Program-made: the position numbers and the translations under genes | Part shown: piece by piece, positions 37,749 through 49,567 of the stretch | Layout: each line of letters opens with the position of its first letter | How positions within the stretch are numbered: the stretch's first letter is position 1 | Notes under the pieces: model-generated | Databases searched by the model: none | What the model was told of the DNA's origin: nothing | What the model saw: the letters and a program-made list of their open reading frames with translations, nothing else | Assembly: GCF_002776525.5 (NCBI RefSeq) | Contig: NC_045437.1 | Span: 133,356,802 to 133,420,801 of the forward strand | Direction: 5' to 3' | DNA: 64,000 bases | From: Piliocolobus tephrosceles | Taxonomy: Eukaryota > Chordata > Mammalia > Primates > Cercopithecidae

Positions 37749-37904
37749 CTGGAGAGGGAAAAAAGAACTCTGTAAGCTCCCTGTACTCGTGTGTCATAGG
37801 TAAATCCAAAACAAACCAGAATTTAATAGCAGCATCCCCTGCGGAGTTTTATATATGCTTCCAAATAGACTATATTCCATATACATTGGCCTAGTTTTTA
37901 ACAG

Positions 37905-38075
37905 CAGGTATTCTGGAATCCAATAGAGTAGTGTTTAATTTCAGTTTTACCATGAATTAGCTGTGTGACATTGAGCAGGTTATTTAACCTCTTTGAACCT
38001 CAGTTTTGTCATTTGTAAAATGGGGATAATAATAGTATCTACCTCATGAAATTGTTTTGAGAATTAAATCATATA
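37905..38075 (+). repeat. MIR-like remnant
   Basis: AGCTGTGTGACATTGAGCAG, ACCTCTTTGAACCTCAGTTT and AAAATGGGGATAATAATAGT are clear MIR features. Confidence 0.7.
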
Positions 38076-38084
38076 TAAAAATAT

Positions 38085-40440
38085 ATCACAAAATTAATGC
38101 TAAAGAACACCAAAATATGAAATACCTGGGTATAAATCTCAGAAAATATCTACAGGATCTATATGAGAAAAAATTAAAAATTCTAGTAAAAGAAAGCAAA
38201 GAGGACCTAAAAAAATGGACAGATATTCCATGCTTATGGACAGGAAGACACTATAGTGTTAAAATGTTAGTTCTTCCCAACTTCACTTATAGATTCAATA
38301 CAATCCTAATAAAAATCTCAGCAGGTTATTTTGTAGATATTGACAAACTTACTGGAACATTTATATGGAGAGGCAAAAGACCCAGAGAGCCAATATGATA
38401 ATGAAGAAGAATAACAAAGCTAGAAGACTGACCCTACCTGACTTCAGGACTTACTTTAAAGCTACAGTAATGACAGGATGGTACTAGTGAAAGAATAAAC
38501 AAACAGATTAATGGATCAGCCCAGATATAGATCCCTATAAATATAGTAAACTAATATTTAACAGAGGAACAGATGAGAAAGGGTATAGTCTTTTCAACAA
38601 ACAGTGCTGTAATAATTGGACATCCATATGTAAAACAATGACTCTAGTCACAGACCTTATACCTTTCAGGAAAAATTAACTCAGAGTGGATCACAGACCT
38701 AAATGTAAAAATGCAAAATTATAAAAATTCCATAATAACATAGGAGAAAATTTGGGTGACATTGGGCTTGGCAATGAGTTTTTAGATGTAAACCAAAAGC
38801 ACAATTCATGAATAAACAAGTTGATGTTGAGCTTTGTTAAAATATTTTAAAAGTCTGCTCTGTGAAAGACACTGTCAAGAAAATGAGAAGACAAGCCACA
38901 GACTAGGAAAAAATATTTGCAAAGCACATATCTGATAAAGGACTTGTATCCAAAATATACCAAGAACTCTTAAAACTCAACAGTAAGTAAACAGACAACG
39001 TGATTGAAAAATGGGCAAAAGATCTGAATAGATATTACCAAGAAGATATACAGGTGGCAAATAAGCATATGAAAATGTACTTAACATCATATGTAATTAG
39101 GAAAATGCAAATTAAAACAACAATGTAATGTGACTACACATCTATTAGAACCACTGAAATCCAAAACAACGAATGCTAATGAGGAACTCTCATTGCTGGT
39201 GGGAATGTAAAATAATACAGCTACTTTGGAAGACATTCTGGCAGTTTCTTAAAAAGTTAAACATAGTCTTACCATATGATTCAACAAGCATACTCTTAGG
39301 CATTTGCCCAATTGAGTTGAAAATTTATGTGCATACAAAAATCTCCACATAAACATTTATAGCAGCTTTATTCGTAATTGTTTAAAACTGAAAGCAAGCA
39401 AGATTTTCTTTGGCAGGTAAATGTATAAACAAACTGTGGTATATCCATACAATGGAATATTATTTAGCAATAAAAAGAAATGAGCTATCAAGCCACAAAG
39501 ACATGGAGGGACCTTAAAGGCATATTACTAAGTGAAAGACACCAGTCTGCCTGAACACTCACACCTGTAATCCCAGCACCACAGAAGGCCTGAGGTGGGT
39601 GGATTGATTGCCTGAGCTCACCTGGGCAGTGTGGCAAACCCCATCTCTACCAAAAATACAAAAAATTAGCTCGGCACAGTGGCACACGTCTGTGGTCTTA
39701 GCTACTTGGGAGGCCGAGTGGGAGGACTGCTTGAGATTGGGAGGCAGAGGTTGCAGTGAGCTGAGATTGCACCACGCACTCCAGCCTGGGTAACAGAATA
39801 AGACCCCATTTCAAACAAAACAAAACAAAACCCCCAAAACCCAAACAAACAAACAACACAAAAACTGAAAGCAACCAAGATTTCCTTTAGTAGGTAAGTA
39901 GATAAACAAACTGTGATATATCCATACAATGGAATATTATTTCACAATAAAAAGAAATTAGTTATTAAGCCACAAAAAGACATGGAGGGATCTTAAATCA
40001 TATTACTGAACGAAAGAAGCCAGTCTGAAAAGCCTACATGCTGTATGATGCCAATATATGGCATGTGCTGAGAAAGGCAAAGCTATGGAGACAGGGAAAA
40101 GATCAGTAGCTGCCAGTGGTCTGGGGATGAGGAGAGGGATAAATGGGTGAAGGACAGGAGATTTTTTAGGGCAGTAAAACTATTCTGTCTGATACTATAG
40201 TGACAGATACATGGCATTATGAATTTGTGAAAACCTACAGAACTCTACAGCACAAAGACTGAAACTTAATGTAAACTATGAACTTTAGTTAATATAATGT
40301 ATTAATAGAAGTTCATTAATTGTGACAAAAGTATCACACTCATGCCAAATGTTAGTGAACAGTGAAACTGTTCAGGTGAGGTGGGTATATGGGAACTCTG
40401 TACTCTTTGTTAAAAAATAAAGTCTATTAATTTAAAAAAA
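38085..40440 (+). mobile_element. L1 3' segment with Alu and internal duplication
   Basis: Sense ORF2 C-terminal and 3'UTR sequence, beginning near ATCACAAAATTAATGC, is split by an Alu at 39556-39860. A stretch of about 170 bases is present on both sides of the Alu. The frame is broken; the copy is dead. Confidence 0.85.
39556..39860 (+). repeat. Alu in L1
   Basis: A 5'-shortened plus-strand Alu beginning near CACTCACACCTGTAATCCCA, with a CAAAA-rich tail. Confidence 0.85.
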
Positions 40441-41344
40441 TCAATAAATGATGGTTAAAAGAGGAAAAAAGTGCTAATTGAATGTCAGTCATCATTATTA
40501 TTATTGTAGCTAATCCTTATGAAGTGGATAAGATTTGTTTTATGCCCTTGTTTATGTCTTTATTGTTTGTTTCTTTCCGATTATAAAAGCTCTATGAGCT
40601 CATAGATCAAGCATTATTTAACTCAACAGTAAGAAAAAGGAAGTTCAGAGAATTGTCAAAGATTAATGGCAAATAAATGGTAAAGCTGAGACAAAATCCT
40701 AGTGTTCTAAATTTTTTGTATTCCACCTTGTTGTCCTACAATGATCTGAATTTTTATTAATTCTCTATTTCAGCAACTTTTCACTTTGGCTGAAATGTAT
40801 GATTTTCTAACTCAGCAAAGACTAAGACTCACAGTGATGGGGCTCAAGCCATGGCCTGCACTCCAAGGATGGGGTAAATGAGCCACCCGGGTGGGTACGG
40901 AGTAATTGCCTCCCCATTTTAAATTGCTGAATGAATAAAATGAACTCAAATTAAGCCATTTTAATATTTTCATAGTACAAGTGAACTTCGTTCCCAAAGT
41001 TATTTCTATAACTTCTAATGGTTTTATGATGTTACAGACTTTTTTTTCTCTTCTCAGAAAATTGAGAAGGAAGCTGGCATAGGCCACACCCCATCTTCCT
41101 CTCTGAAGCTGTGCTTATAGCTTGTGACATTATGTAGCAAACCAAATAACATTTAAGGTCACCGTCAGCTCCTTTAGGGATGGGGAATCCATCCCGTTAA
41201 TAGATCCTCAAAGTCATGTTGTTGCTAATCTATATTAGTTATCCCTCCTGCCTTATCCTTTCGAGAGGGCTCCTTTCTCTAGGGAAGGAGGCAGGTCCTG
41301 AAATTGTATACGACAATGCATGGGGAAGCACTTCCTCCACTGAC

Positions 41345-41502
41345 CTCTTTCCAGCAGTGATTCATAATCTGGTAGACATGTGTGGAGGCCAGCCGGGGCT
41401 TGTACAACCGAAATCCGGTGCTGATGTCTTCTACTACCTCTGAGTTGCTTCGGTTTTCATACGGGATTTTGCCTTCACTGAAAACTTCCCACATCAGCAC
41501 AC
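41345..41502 (-). CDS. ITK: ITK exon 16: kinase C-lobe
   Basis: This 158-nt exon encodes residues 545-597, from VLMWEVFSEGKIPYEN through GFRLYKPRLA to NHCWKE. It forms the helical C-lobe, including the conserved MWEVFSEGK segment and the CW of the final helices. The acceptor reads CTCGTAG, with T before AG as is permitted. The donor is GAG|GTCAGT, which is GT but has C at position +3, so it is relatively weak. The frame remains open for a few codons into the intron before stopping, so retention would truncate the protein. Confidence 0.96.
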
Positions 41503-44333
41503 CTACGAGAAATGGTGAGCACAGCACAGTGAATGACAAAGCTCACAGATAGCAAACAAACCAACCTGCCTCTAGAAATTACAGACTCCTTGGCATTAGG
41601 ATTCATGTGCTACCTCCAGAAGTACATCGAGTCTATCTGAGGTTTATTAGGCCTGTCTTATTTTTAAAGAACTGAAATTTCCTGATCTTTGTAGTGGAGA
41701 AGGATTTTCAAGATGGACCCTTTGTTATATCAAACTCAAATGCTACAACTAACAGTTGTAGACTCAAACACCACGATGCAGGATGTAAATGAATGGAGTG
41801 TAGGAGGTGTGACACTATAGGGATTGGGGAGGATTGTGGAAAATGAAATAAACAGTTCTGTCTTAAGGAGACAGCTATGATTTGACTCCAACCAAAGTAT
41901 GGTACATGAAAATGAGGGATCAGAATTGTCACATTTTCTGATTTTTTTTAAAAAAGAAGTCAAAAATTAAGAGTTGAACTTCTTGAATTTTAAAATACCA
42001 TGCAGACCAAGCAAAACACATCTTTTGCTTGTCTATTTTTCACCTCTGATTTAATTCCTTTCTTTTCCTCTTCTGCCCTTAGTAGAAATGTCACACCCAG
42101 CTTTGTCTTTATCATGTGCTGATATATTCACAGGTTGTCAGAGCAGGAAGGCTGCTTGCAAATCAGCTAATCCAGAGCTTTCCGAAGCTTGTTCCAGAGA
42201 ATCTTAGAGTACACATTCCCAACGCATGATCCCCAAAACACCTGAATAAAAATCATCTCACAGGCTTGTTCAAATGGCAGATTCCTGGGCCCTAGCCCAG
42301 ATCCAGTGATCAGAATCTCTAGTGTTACTCAGAGGTGCCTCGGGAGTTGGAAATTCAGAGCCTGACCCTAAATAAGAATGCTTATCACTCCAAGACACCA
42401 CAATTTTTAGTGAAAATTTATTTGAAAATGTGCTGCTGCTAAAACATGGTTTCAGAATGATTTCTTTAATACATAGATACATAGATGAGATATGTATAGA
42501 TTAAAAAAATGAGTGAAGTACAAAGAGGTTGACTTGTTCTGAAGAGCACACTGTTATTGAGGGCAAAAAAACTTAAAACATAGGACAAAGTCAAACGGGT
42601 TGATGCAGGCATGGAGCTTTCAGCTCATCCAGGTTTCTGTTGCTTAGGCTGGTACCCCCAGTTTTTTCACACTTTTTTTTCATTGACCTCTTTCTATTCT
42701 GCATCCATCCATCAACCTCATTTCTGGACTCTCTTCAAATAACATATCCTAGGCAGGGATGAATTTCAGCCCAACCCTCTAACGGTAAGATGCTGCAGGA
42801 AATTCCCAGGCTGATACCCTTTGGCTGAATAATCCCCATTCAGAGTCAGAAGGTGAATGTGCTAAAGTGGCCATTGCTCCAAATGTCTCATTGTGGGGCC
42901 CTTGCTTGGTGCAGTGTGATCAGTTTCATCACCCATAGTGAGATGACTGTACATCAGCCCCAAGCTTCCTAGTTATACACACTGAGAAGAGGAGAGTCAT
43001 CCAAGAATGCTGTTAGTGAATTTCTTTCAAGTCCATTCTGTAACTTAAACCTGGTTAACAAAGTGGCTGCTAGCTTTGGTGAATAGGGGACTGTTTTAAG
43101 AAACAGGTAGGAGTCATAATTAACAAACCACTTGGCTCCTAGAGATGGATAGTCTAAAATGCTGGAGAAGATTCTTAACACTCATTCTTCTCCTAAAAGA
43201 TTTACCTAGCCAACCTCCCCCTGGTTTCTACTACTAGTAAGACCTTGTCAAACCCTTCCTTCATACCGAATGGCAAAAATCAATCTTCAAGTAGTTTCTG
43301 TAGACAGTATAATTCTTCTTGCAATCCAAATCAAAGAGGTTCTCTGGTATATATTTTTTGCACACTTTAGTATGCACAAACTATGACTTCAGGTGACATG
43401 ACAAATCCAGCAAGAACATTTGGTACATCCCGCCATACCAACGTCATTCATTCATTCATAGCCATTTGTACTTTTTAGAAATTCTAATTCCTTATTATGG
43501 CCTGCCACCTTCATTGTCTATTGTTCTCCCAATAAGTCAGTACCCCCTGTTATTTGGATGCACCAAGATTTTGCATTTGCTGGTCCCTCTATCAGGGACA
43601 CTGTTCCCTGGCTCTTCAAATGGTGACAGCTCCCTCCTATCATTCAAGTCTCTGCTAAAGAATTACCTTCTGAGAAAGGCCCTCCCACACCACCCTATTC
43701 AAGTTACTCTGCCCCAATACTGTTTTATTTTATTCATAGAACCTACTTATGATTGATTGACTTTATCTTCTATCCCTTAGCATATTTATGATTGTTCTGG
43801 TTTACAATGGTTATTATGATCTTTTGTGATTTTCTGTGTCTCCTCCCATCTCAAATTTAGTTCCAAAAGAATAGAAGTCTTTTCTTTCCTATGAACCATT
43901 GCATCCTCAGCACCTAGATTAGCCCTTGGCATAGAATAGATCCTCAGTTAATTGTTGTTGAATGAATAAATATTAATACTTATTGAGAGATAAGTATGGA
44001 AATGTAATGTTGGACAAAATATGGTCCCTGCCTTCAAGGGGCTCATATTTGAATCTCCTGACTTCTCCAGCTTTTGACTTCATAGCAGCTGGCACCGGAA
44101 TGCTGTTTCCACTTTTAGTTTAGCTCCCACCACCATGTCCAATATCTCTAAAAACAAACAAAATAATGAAGGCCCTTTCATAGTTTTCAGGGCCTTTCTT
44201 ACGCAACCCTCCAGTGGGACACCCTCATGATAAGATACTGGGTTAGGGTGGGTAAGGTTGTCTGCATTTGATAAAGGAAACAGCTGGCCTGCAGCCCAGA
44301 TCTTGGGGCGGTGGGGCCCAGCATGACACTCAC
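41503..44333 (-). other. ITK: ITK intron 15
   Basis: This intron of 2.8 kb holds only a MER5-like remnant near 42180-42400. I see no Alu or L1 in it, unusual for this locus. No exon is evident. Confidence 0.75.
42180..42400 (+). repeat. MER5-like remnant
   Basis: CAGATTCCTGGGCCCTAGCC and CCAGTGATCAGAATCTCTAG match the MER5A central region. Confidence 0.6.
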
Positions 44334-44452
44334 CAAATGACCACACATCCGATTTGCTGCTATAGCGACTGAAAGAGAAAACTTCTGGGGATGCCCACTT
44401 CACCGGGAATTTGGTGCCTGTGGAACTGGTGTACTGATCATCAAGAACGAAC
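44334..44452 (-). CDS. ITK: ITK exon 15: activation loop and APE-like motif
   Basis: This 119-nt exon encodes residues 505-545. Tyr512 in FVLDDQYTSS is the activation-loop tyrosine phosphorylated by LCK. KFPVKWASPEVF is the substrate-binding platform, with SPE in place of the APE of many kinases, as is usual for TEC kinases. SDVWSFG carries the alpha-F aspartate. The acceptor is TTCCCAG and the donor G|GTGAGT. An apparent longer reading frame past 44334 only reads into the intron. Confidence 0.97.
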
Positions 44453-44542
44453 CTGGGAAGAGAGTGGAGGGAGAAGGTCAGAATGTTCCAGGGGCCTGCG
44501 TCCCATTCCTGAGACTTCACTGGCACCACATCCCTCTTTTAC

Positions 44543-44607
44543 CTTGTCATCCCAAAGTCGGACACCTTGATGACTTGATTTTCTCCCACCAAGCAATTTC
44601 GGGCAGC
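44543..44607 (-). CDS. ITK: ITK exon 14: catalytic loop end and DFG
   Basis: This 65-nt exon encodes residues 484-505 (AARNCLVGENQVIKVSDFGM, T, then two bases of Arg). It completes the HRDLAARN catalytic loop. It also carries the magnesium-binding DFG motif at residues 500-502. The Asn of AARN, the second metal ligand, is present. The acceptor is TTTCCAG and the donor AAG|GTAAAA, a weaker donor than the others in the gene because position +5 is A rather than G. Confidence 0.96.
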
Positions 44608-45089
44608 CTGGAAAGGAGACAGGCAAACAAAGGAGGAGAGGAAAACTGTTGATGGGTTGTCAGTGGTTAAGAAGTCTCCTATAATTCCAGTCCTTTGCTT
44701 TACTGCAGTGCTGTCATACAAGGGCATCATGGAGCTTTACAAATGTTAATTAATCCTCGCAAACGCCTGCTAGAAGTTAACTGGAAAGTTGAGTGTGTAA
44801 GATCCACTATCAAGATGAGTAAGTTTATCTCCATTCTTGAGTTCTAATTAGAAATCCTTGGTGTTGTCTAACCAAAGATAGGCTCTAATGCAACCTGATG
44901 TGACAGGAAATGTTAACATCAGGGATATCAGGAAGAAAGCGTCTCCCAGTTGACTAGATTAAGAATGTTTTGATGTTGTTAATCCTCTTAAAACTATTCT
45001 TCAATAAGGAGAGTACCTGACCCCTAATTAGTATTATAGAATGTTGCATTGAAAGAGCCCTTAGAGATAACACCCCAGTATGTCTCCAC

Positions 45090-45380
45090 TTTTTTTTTTA
45101 GATGGAGTCTTACTCTGTTGCCCAGGCTGGAGTGCAGTGGCATGATCTCAGCTCTCTGCAACCTCTGCCTTCTGGATTCAAGCAATTCTCCTGCCTCAGC
45201 CTCCTGAGTAGCTATGGTTACAGGTGCCCGCCACTAAGCTCAGCTAATTTTTTTGTATTTTTAGTAGAGATTGGGTTTCACCATGTTTGCCAGGCTGGTC
45301 TCGAACTCCTGACCTCGTGATTCACCCACCTCGGCCTTCCAAAGTGCTGGGATTACAGGCATGAGCCACCATGCCCAGCC
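45090..45380 (-). repeat. Alu in ITK intron 13
   Basis: A full minus-strand Alu, about 450 bp from exon 13. Together with the plus-strand Alu at 47585-47894 it flanks exons 12 and 13 in opposite orientation. Confidence 0.9.
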
Positions 45381-45383
45381 ATA

Positions 45384-45520
45384 TGTCTCAAATTCTAATG
45401 TGTGTACAAATCACATGGGGAATGTGTTAAATGAATATTCCTGAGTCCCAGCCACCAGAGATTCTGAGAGGAGCTTAAGAGCTTCCCCAGTGTGATTCTG
45501 GTAGACCCTTGAATAACACC
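45384..45520 (+). repeat. MER5-like remnant
   Basis: TCTCAAATTCTAATGTGTGT and GTCCCAGCCACCAGAGATTC follow MER5A. Confidence 0.55.
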
Positions 45521-45831
45521 TTCAGACAAACTCAGTTTCCTCAATTTACCAGGAGGAAACTGAGTCACAGAGAGGTTAAGAAGGAGTGGCAGTGATCTCC
45601 ATTTTGGAAGACTATAAACTGAAATGCAAGGTGAAAGACTTTGGACTGGGATTAGGGCCCAGAAGTAAGTCCTCATGAAGCACTTTCCACTAGGACCACC
45701 CAAAGTAGGTGAGAGGTTGAGAGAGGAAAGGAGATTGTGTGATGTATTATTTATTAATGCATTCCCAGTCATTTCAGTGAGACCTGTCCCTTTACCCTGG
45801 ACCTGTGGGTGTTCACCCTGCGTGCTCATAC

Positions 45832-46048
45832 CAAGTCTCTGTGGATGACACATGCCTCTTCCAGGTAGGCCATGCCCTCACACACGTCCAGACACATGCC
45901 CAGCAGGGTCTCTGCAGCAAAAAGTCCCCGCTGGCTGCGTAGATAATCTGACAGGCAGCCGTGCTCCATGAACTCAAACACCAGGCAGATGGGGGCCTGC
46001 TCCAGGCACACCCCATACAGCTGGACCAGTTTGGGATGAGACAGTTTC
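45832..46048 (-). CDS. ITK: ITK exon 13: gatekeeper, hinge and HRD
   Basis: This 217-nt exon, the largest coding exon here, encodes residues 411-483, from KLSHPKLVQLYGVC to CVIHRDL. It contains the gatekeeper Phe435 in CLVFEFMEHG and the hinge. Cys442 is the position reached by covalent TEC-kinase inhibitors. The catalytic-loop HRD is at residues 480-482. Residue 448 reads Ser in DYLRSQRG, where I recall Thr in human and Ser in mouse. The acceptor is CTCCAG and the donor is TTG|GTATGA, so the HRDLAARN motif is split cleanly between this exon and the next. Confidence 0.97.
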
Positions 46049-46518
46049 CTGGAGGAAAAAGACAAGGGGTGAGATGGCCTAAACTCAGCCTCCCCCAAAT
46101 GCCGAAAATATTATGGTACCAAAATAGCCAATGGTCATTTTGTCTAATTTATGGTTTGGATGAAAATAATATTCATTCCCTCCCCAAAACAAAAACATGT
46201 CATTGGAGCTGAGACCTGACAAATGGCAAGGAGTCAGCTGTGTGTGTGAAGATGAGCAGAGGCCAGTGTGGCTGGCATGTCATGGACCGGAGGAGAGATG
46301 GGTAGGAGCTGAGAAGGGGGAGGTAGGCGTGATCAGATTATGGTGGGCCTTGGAGACCACTGTGAAGAGTTTGGTTTTATTCTCTGTGCGATAGGAAGCC
46401 ACTGCCAGGAGCTTGCACAGGGAGATGGTACCCTATGGCATTTGAATGGCATTTCAAGAACACAGAACTGATGTTCCTCCACCCAGAGTTTCTGCATATC
46501 CCTGTTTCGAGCACTCAC

Positions 46519-46690
46519 ATCATGACTTCAGCCTCCTCGATGAAGTCTTCTTCTGACATAGCCCCTTCCCGAATGGTTTTGATAGCCACCTTGTCCTTGT
46601 TGAGCCAATAGCCCAGATGCACCAACCCAAACTGCCCACTGCCAATCTCTTGTACAAAAGTGAGTTCTGAGGGATCAATCACCCATTTCC
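46519..46690 (-). CDS. ITK: ITK exon 12: kinase N-lobe, P-loop and catalytic Lys
   Basis: This 172-nt exon encodes residues 354-411. It opens with GKWVIDPSELTFVQEI, whose Trp356 lies in the linker Trp motif that regulates TEC kinases. The glycine-rich loop GSGQFG is at residues 370-375. The ATP-binding lysine is in VAIK at residue 391, and the alpha-C glutamate that should pair with it is at residue 406 in DFIEEAEVMM. All key residues are intact. The acceptor is CTTCCAG and the donor AT|GTGAGT, with phase 2 matching exon 13. Confidence 0.97.
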
Positions 46691-46912
46691 CTGGAAGAGA
46701 AAGAGAGAGTTCCCTGGGGTCAGCAAGTGGTAGATACAAGGTTCTGGGATACCAGGGGATTATAAAGCCCTATCTAGAATTTTAGCCTATGTTAATATAA
46801 TTCAAAGATGGCAAATAAATAATCTTTTTTCCCATATAATAACATAGGATATGCTAGAAAACTATGAAAATATATGTGGGAAGGTAACATGGAAAGAAGA
46901 AGGAGAGTGACA

Positions 46913-46964
46913 TTAATCAAGATATTAAAGAAACCATGTTAATCAAAATATTAAAGAAAAGGTT
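46913..46964. repeat. 26-bp tandem duplication
   Basis: TTAATCAAGATATTAAAGAA appears twice in tandem (46913-46938 and 46939-46964) with a few mismatches, in ITK intron 11. Confidence 0.8.
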
Positions 46965-47510
46965 CTTGCAATGTCACAACCATTTTCTATGTCTGACTCT
47001 AAAGTTTTTATTGTCATTTTTCACACTAAGTAAATTTCATTTGAGCTGATCATTCTTTCATTCATTCATCTATCAAGAGCATCTGCTGTATATGCAGAAC
47101 TCTATTAGGCCTTACTGGAGCGGAGGGGCAGTTAAAGAGACAGATTCAAAGACAGTTTGTGCAGAGGCACAATCTAGCACAGTGTCTGGCACATGGGAGG
47201 TTCTCAAGAAATGTTTAACAAACAAATACGAGAGTCCAAGGCTCAGTTTCCTCACCGACCAAATGAATGGGTTGACCAGATAATATCTGAGATCCCATCT
47301 AGCATGGACACATTAAGATTCTACATTTATTAGAATACCCTTATTTTCATAAGGAGGCTAAAAAAGCATTTTCCTTTTCCAATGCTTGGTCTGGTACCTA
47401 AACAGCAAGATTTCCACCGTTTTGAGGCAGAGACTCTACAGCAAGCAGTATTGAGCACCTACTATGTGCCGGACATGGTGCTGGTTAGGGATAAAGAAGC
47501 CCATGCGTGG

Positions 47511-48020
47511 TAGTGGTTCTCAAAGTATTGCCCTCTGACCACCTGTATCAAAATCACCTAGCATGCTTGTTTAAAATGTAGACTCGGCTGGGCACAGTGG
47601 CTCATGCCTGTCATCCTAACACTTTGGGAGGCCGAGGCAAGAGGATTGCTTGAGCCCAGGAGTTTAAGACCAGCCAGGGCAACATAGGGAGACTCTGTCT
47701 CTATAAAAAATTTTTAAAAATTAGCCAGGCATGGTAGCATGTGTCTATAGTCACAGCTACTCGGGAGGCTGAAGTGGGAGGATCACTTGAGTCCAGGAGG
47801 TCAAGGCAGCAGTGAGGCGTGATTACGCCACTGCATCTCCAGCCTGGGTGACAAAGCAAGACCATGCCAGAAAAAAAAAAAAAAAAAAAAAAAAGCAGAC
47901 TCTTAGACCCTATCAAGGATTGTGTTTTGGTGAGTGTTTGGATAGGAGCCAGGAGTCAACATTTTTAATAAGCATTCTAGAAGACTTTGATGCACACTGA
48001 AGTTTGAGAACCACCAACCT
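47511..48020 (+). repeat. MER5A-like remnant split by Alu
   Basis: The left half GTGGTTCTCAAAGTATTGCC and the right half ending AGTTTGAGAACCACC are the two terminal inverted ends of a MER5A-like element. The Alu at 47585-47894 sits between them. Confidence 0.75.
47585..47894 (+). repeat. AluJ/S-like in MER5A
   Basis: A full plus-strand Alu with a 23-base A tail. The A tail marks the left border of a duplicated segment. Confidence 0.9.
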
Positions 48021-48030
48021 AAGAGATAAG
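47888..48030 (+). repeat. Duplicated segment, copy 1
   Basis: The A run plus the right half of the MER5A-like element. Copy 2 lies exactly 1680 bases to the right, nearly identical. Confidence 0.95.
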
Positions 48031-48658
48031 AAATGAAAATTAGGCAGCCTTCTCCACAGGCAGCGCACAGTTGGGGCCAAGGCTATGCAAAGCCATATGC
48101 CTTCAGAGTCCAGGCAGATAATCCCAAGTGAGTGAAGCAATTCCACAGGACAAGCAAACATAGTAGGGGCTGCAGCACTGGAGATCATGCCACGCCTAAA
48201 GGCATTCCAAAGAATTTTAACACTCTCTTATGCAGACAAATACTTCCAGATGCTGTCAGCTTGCAGTTCTTCCATTAGTCTGCTACTCAACCAACTAAAT
48301 GATATAAAAGTTCTAGAAGATAGGTGGAAACACAGTGCTAAGGCATGGTTTTCTAATATTTTTCTAATAGCATTTAGTAGAGTGCTCTGTACAAAGTAGG
48401 TGCTTAATAAACACTTCATTAATGAACTCTTCACTAAAACCAGTGGCCACTGGTTTGACCTAGAGAAATATGCTTATGTATGTACTTCTCTTACACACAA
48501 TGTAAATATTCTTTAATGCCATCATCTCTAGATATATAATATACTTGTTTTAATGGTGATTTGTAGTCTGGGGAACAGGTAGGCTCATGGTCAGTTTATT
48601 CAGAATTTGCCCCAGACCTTGAGGGACATGAGTTTACATGCCTGATGGTACTGCTCAC

Positions 48659-48733
48659 CGTATCTCAGTCCTGCTGTAACTGGAGCTTTTTGCCTCCCAA
48701 AACACACTGGATACCGGAGTCGAGTCACCAGGC
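48659..48733 (-). CDS. ITK: ITK exon 11: SH2 end and SH2-kinase linker
   Basis: This 75-nt exon encodes residues 329-354 (G, LVTRLRYPVCFGRQKAPV, TAGLRY, then one base of Gly). It holds the last SH2 residues and the linker to the kinase domain. The LVTRLRYPV segment is characteristic of TEC-family SH2 ends. The acceptor is ATCCCAG and the donor is TACG|GTGAGC. The exon sits between two same-orientation Alu copies, at 47585-47894 and 49135-49440. Confidence 0.96.
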
Positions 48734-49134
48734 CTGGGATGATTGAAAAGCCAAGAAGCAGTGGTTAGGGCTTTGCTGTAGCAACCATCTAACTTAAATC
48801 ACTAAAAATAATAATAATCAGATGCAAAAGCTAATTTTATTCTGGAAAGCAAATCCCAAAGCCTAATTACTGATATCGCACCCTCCTTGAAAACATCATA
48901 GGCACAGGTGGACAGGTGGTAAAATTTCATGATTTCCATAAGATAACTTGCTAATAGAAGATATATAATATAATTAAATATTTGTCATATTTTTCTATTT
49001 GTATATTTGTTTATTATTTATGGTCAAAAAGAAGCCAGGGTGGGCTTTTGCCAGTTTTCATTAAGTCTTCTTTGTGGGTGCTGATATTGTCTGGATGTTT
49101 GTCCCCTCCAAATCTCATGTTGAAATGTAATCGC

Positions 49135-49440
49135 TGGCTGGGCATGGTGGCTTACACCTGTAATCCCAGCACTTTGGAAGGCTGAGGCGGGCAAATTACC
49201 TGAGGTCAGGAGTTCAAGACCAGCCTGGCCAATGCGGTGAAACCCCGTCCCTACCAAAAATACCAAAATTAGCCCAATGTGGTGGCACATGCCTGTAATC
49301 CCAGCTAATCAGGAGGCTGAGGCAGGAGACTCACTTGCACCTGGGAGGTGGAGGTTGCAATGAGCCAAGATTGAACCACTGTACTCCAGCCTGGGCTACA
49401 GAGCAAAACTCTGTCTCAAAAAAAAAAAAAAAAAAGAAAG
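49135..49440 (+). repeat. AluS-like in LTR
   Basis: A full plus-strand Alu with an A tail, inside the MaLR LTR. Confidence 0.9.
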
Positions 49441-49567
49441 GAAACGAGGTGGGGCCTGGTGGGATGGGAGGTATTTGGGTCATTGGGCAGGATCCCTCAC
49501 AAATGCCTTGGTGTTGTCCTTGTGATAAGAAATGAGTTATCACTCTGAGTTCATGCAAGACCTGATT

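Larger units (their letters stand above)
37749..41344 (-). other. ITK: ITK intron 16
   Basis: The intron is dominated by an L1 3' segment (about 38085-40440) interrupted by an Alu and containing an internal duplication. An MIR-like remnant lies at 37905-38070. The rest is unremarkable. Confidence 0.85.

Noticed and set aside
38057..38398. 113-codon frame resembling reverse transcriptase C-terminal sequence
   Set aside because: A remnant of L1 ORF2 in a dead copy, not a host gene.
42100..44330. Search for a further ITK or unrelated exon
   Set aside because: Exons 15 and 16 join in phase without it, and no splice-bounded conserved frame was found.
44080..44529. Longer minus-strand frame over ITK exon 15
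   Set aside because: Only 44334-44452 is exon; the rest reads through the acceptor and donor into introns.
45395..45853. 152-codon minus-strand frame next to ITK exon 13
   Set aside because: It is intron 13 and repeat sequence; the exon itself is in another frame and ends at a consensus donor.
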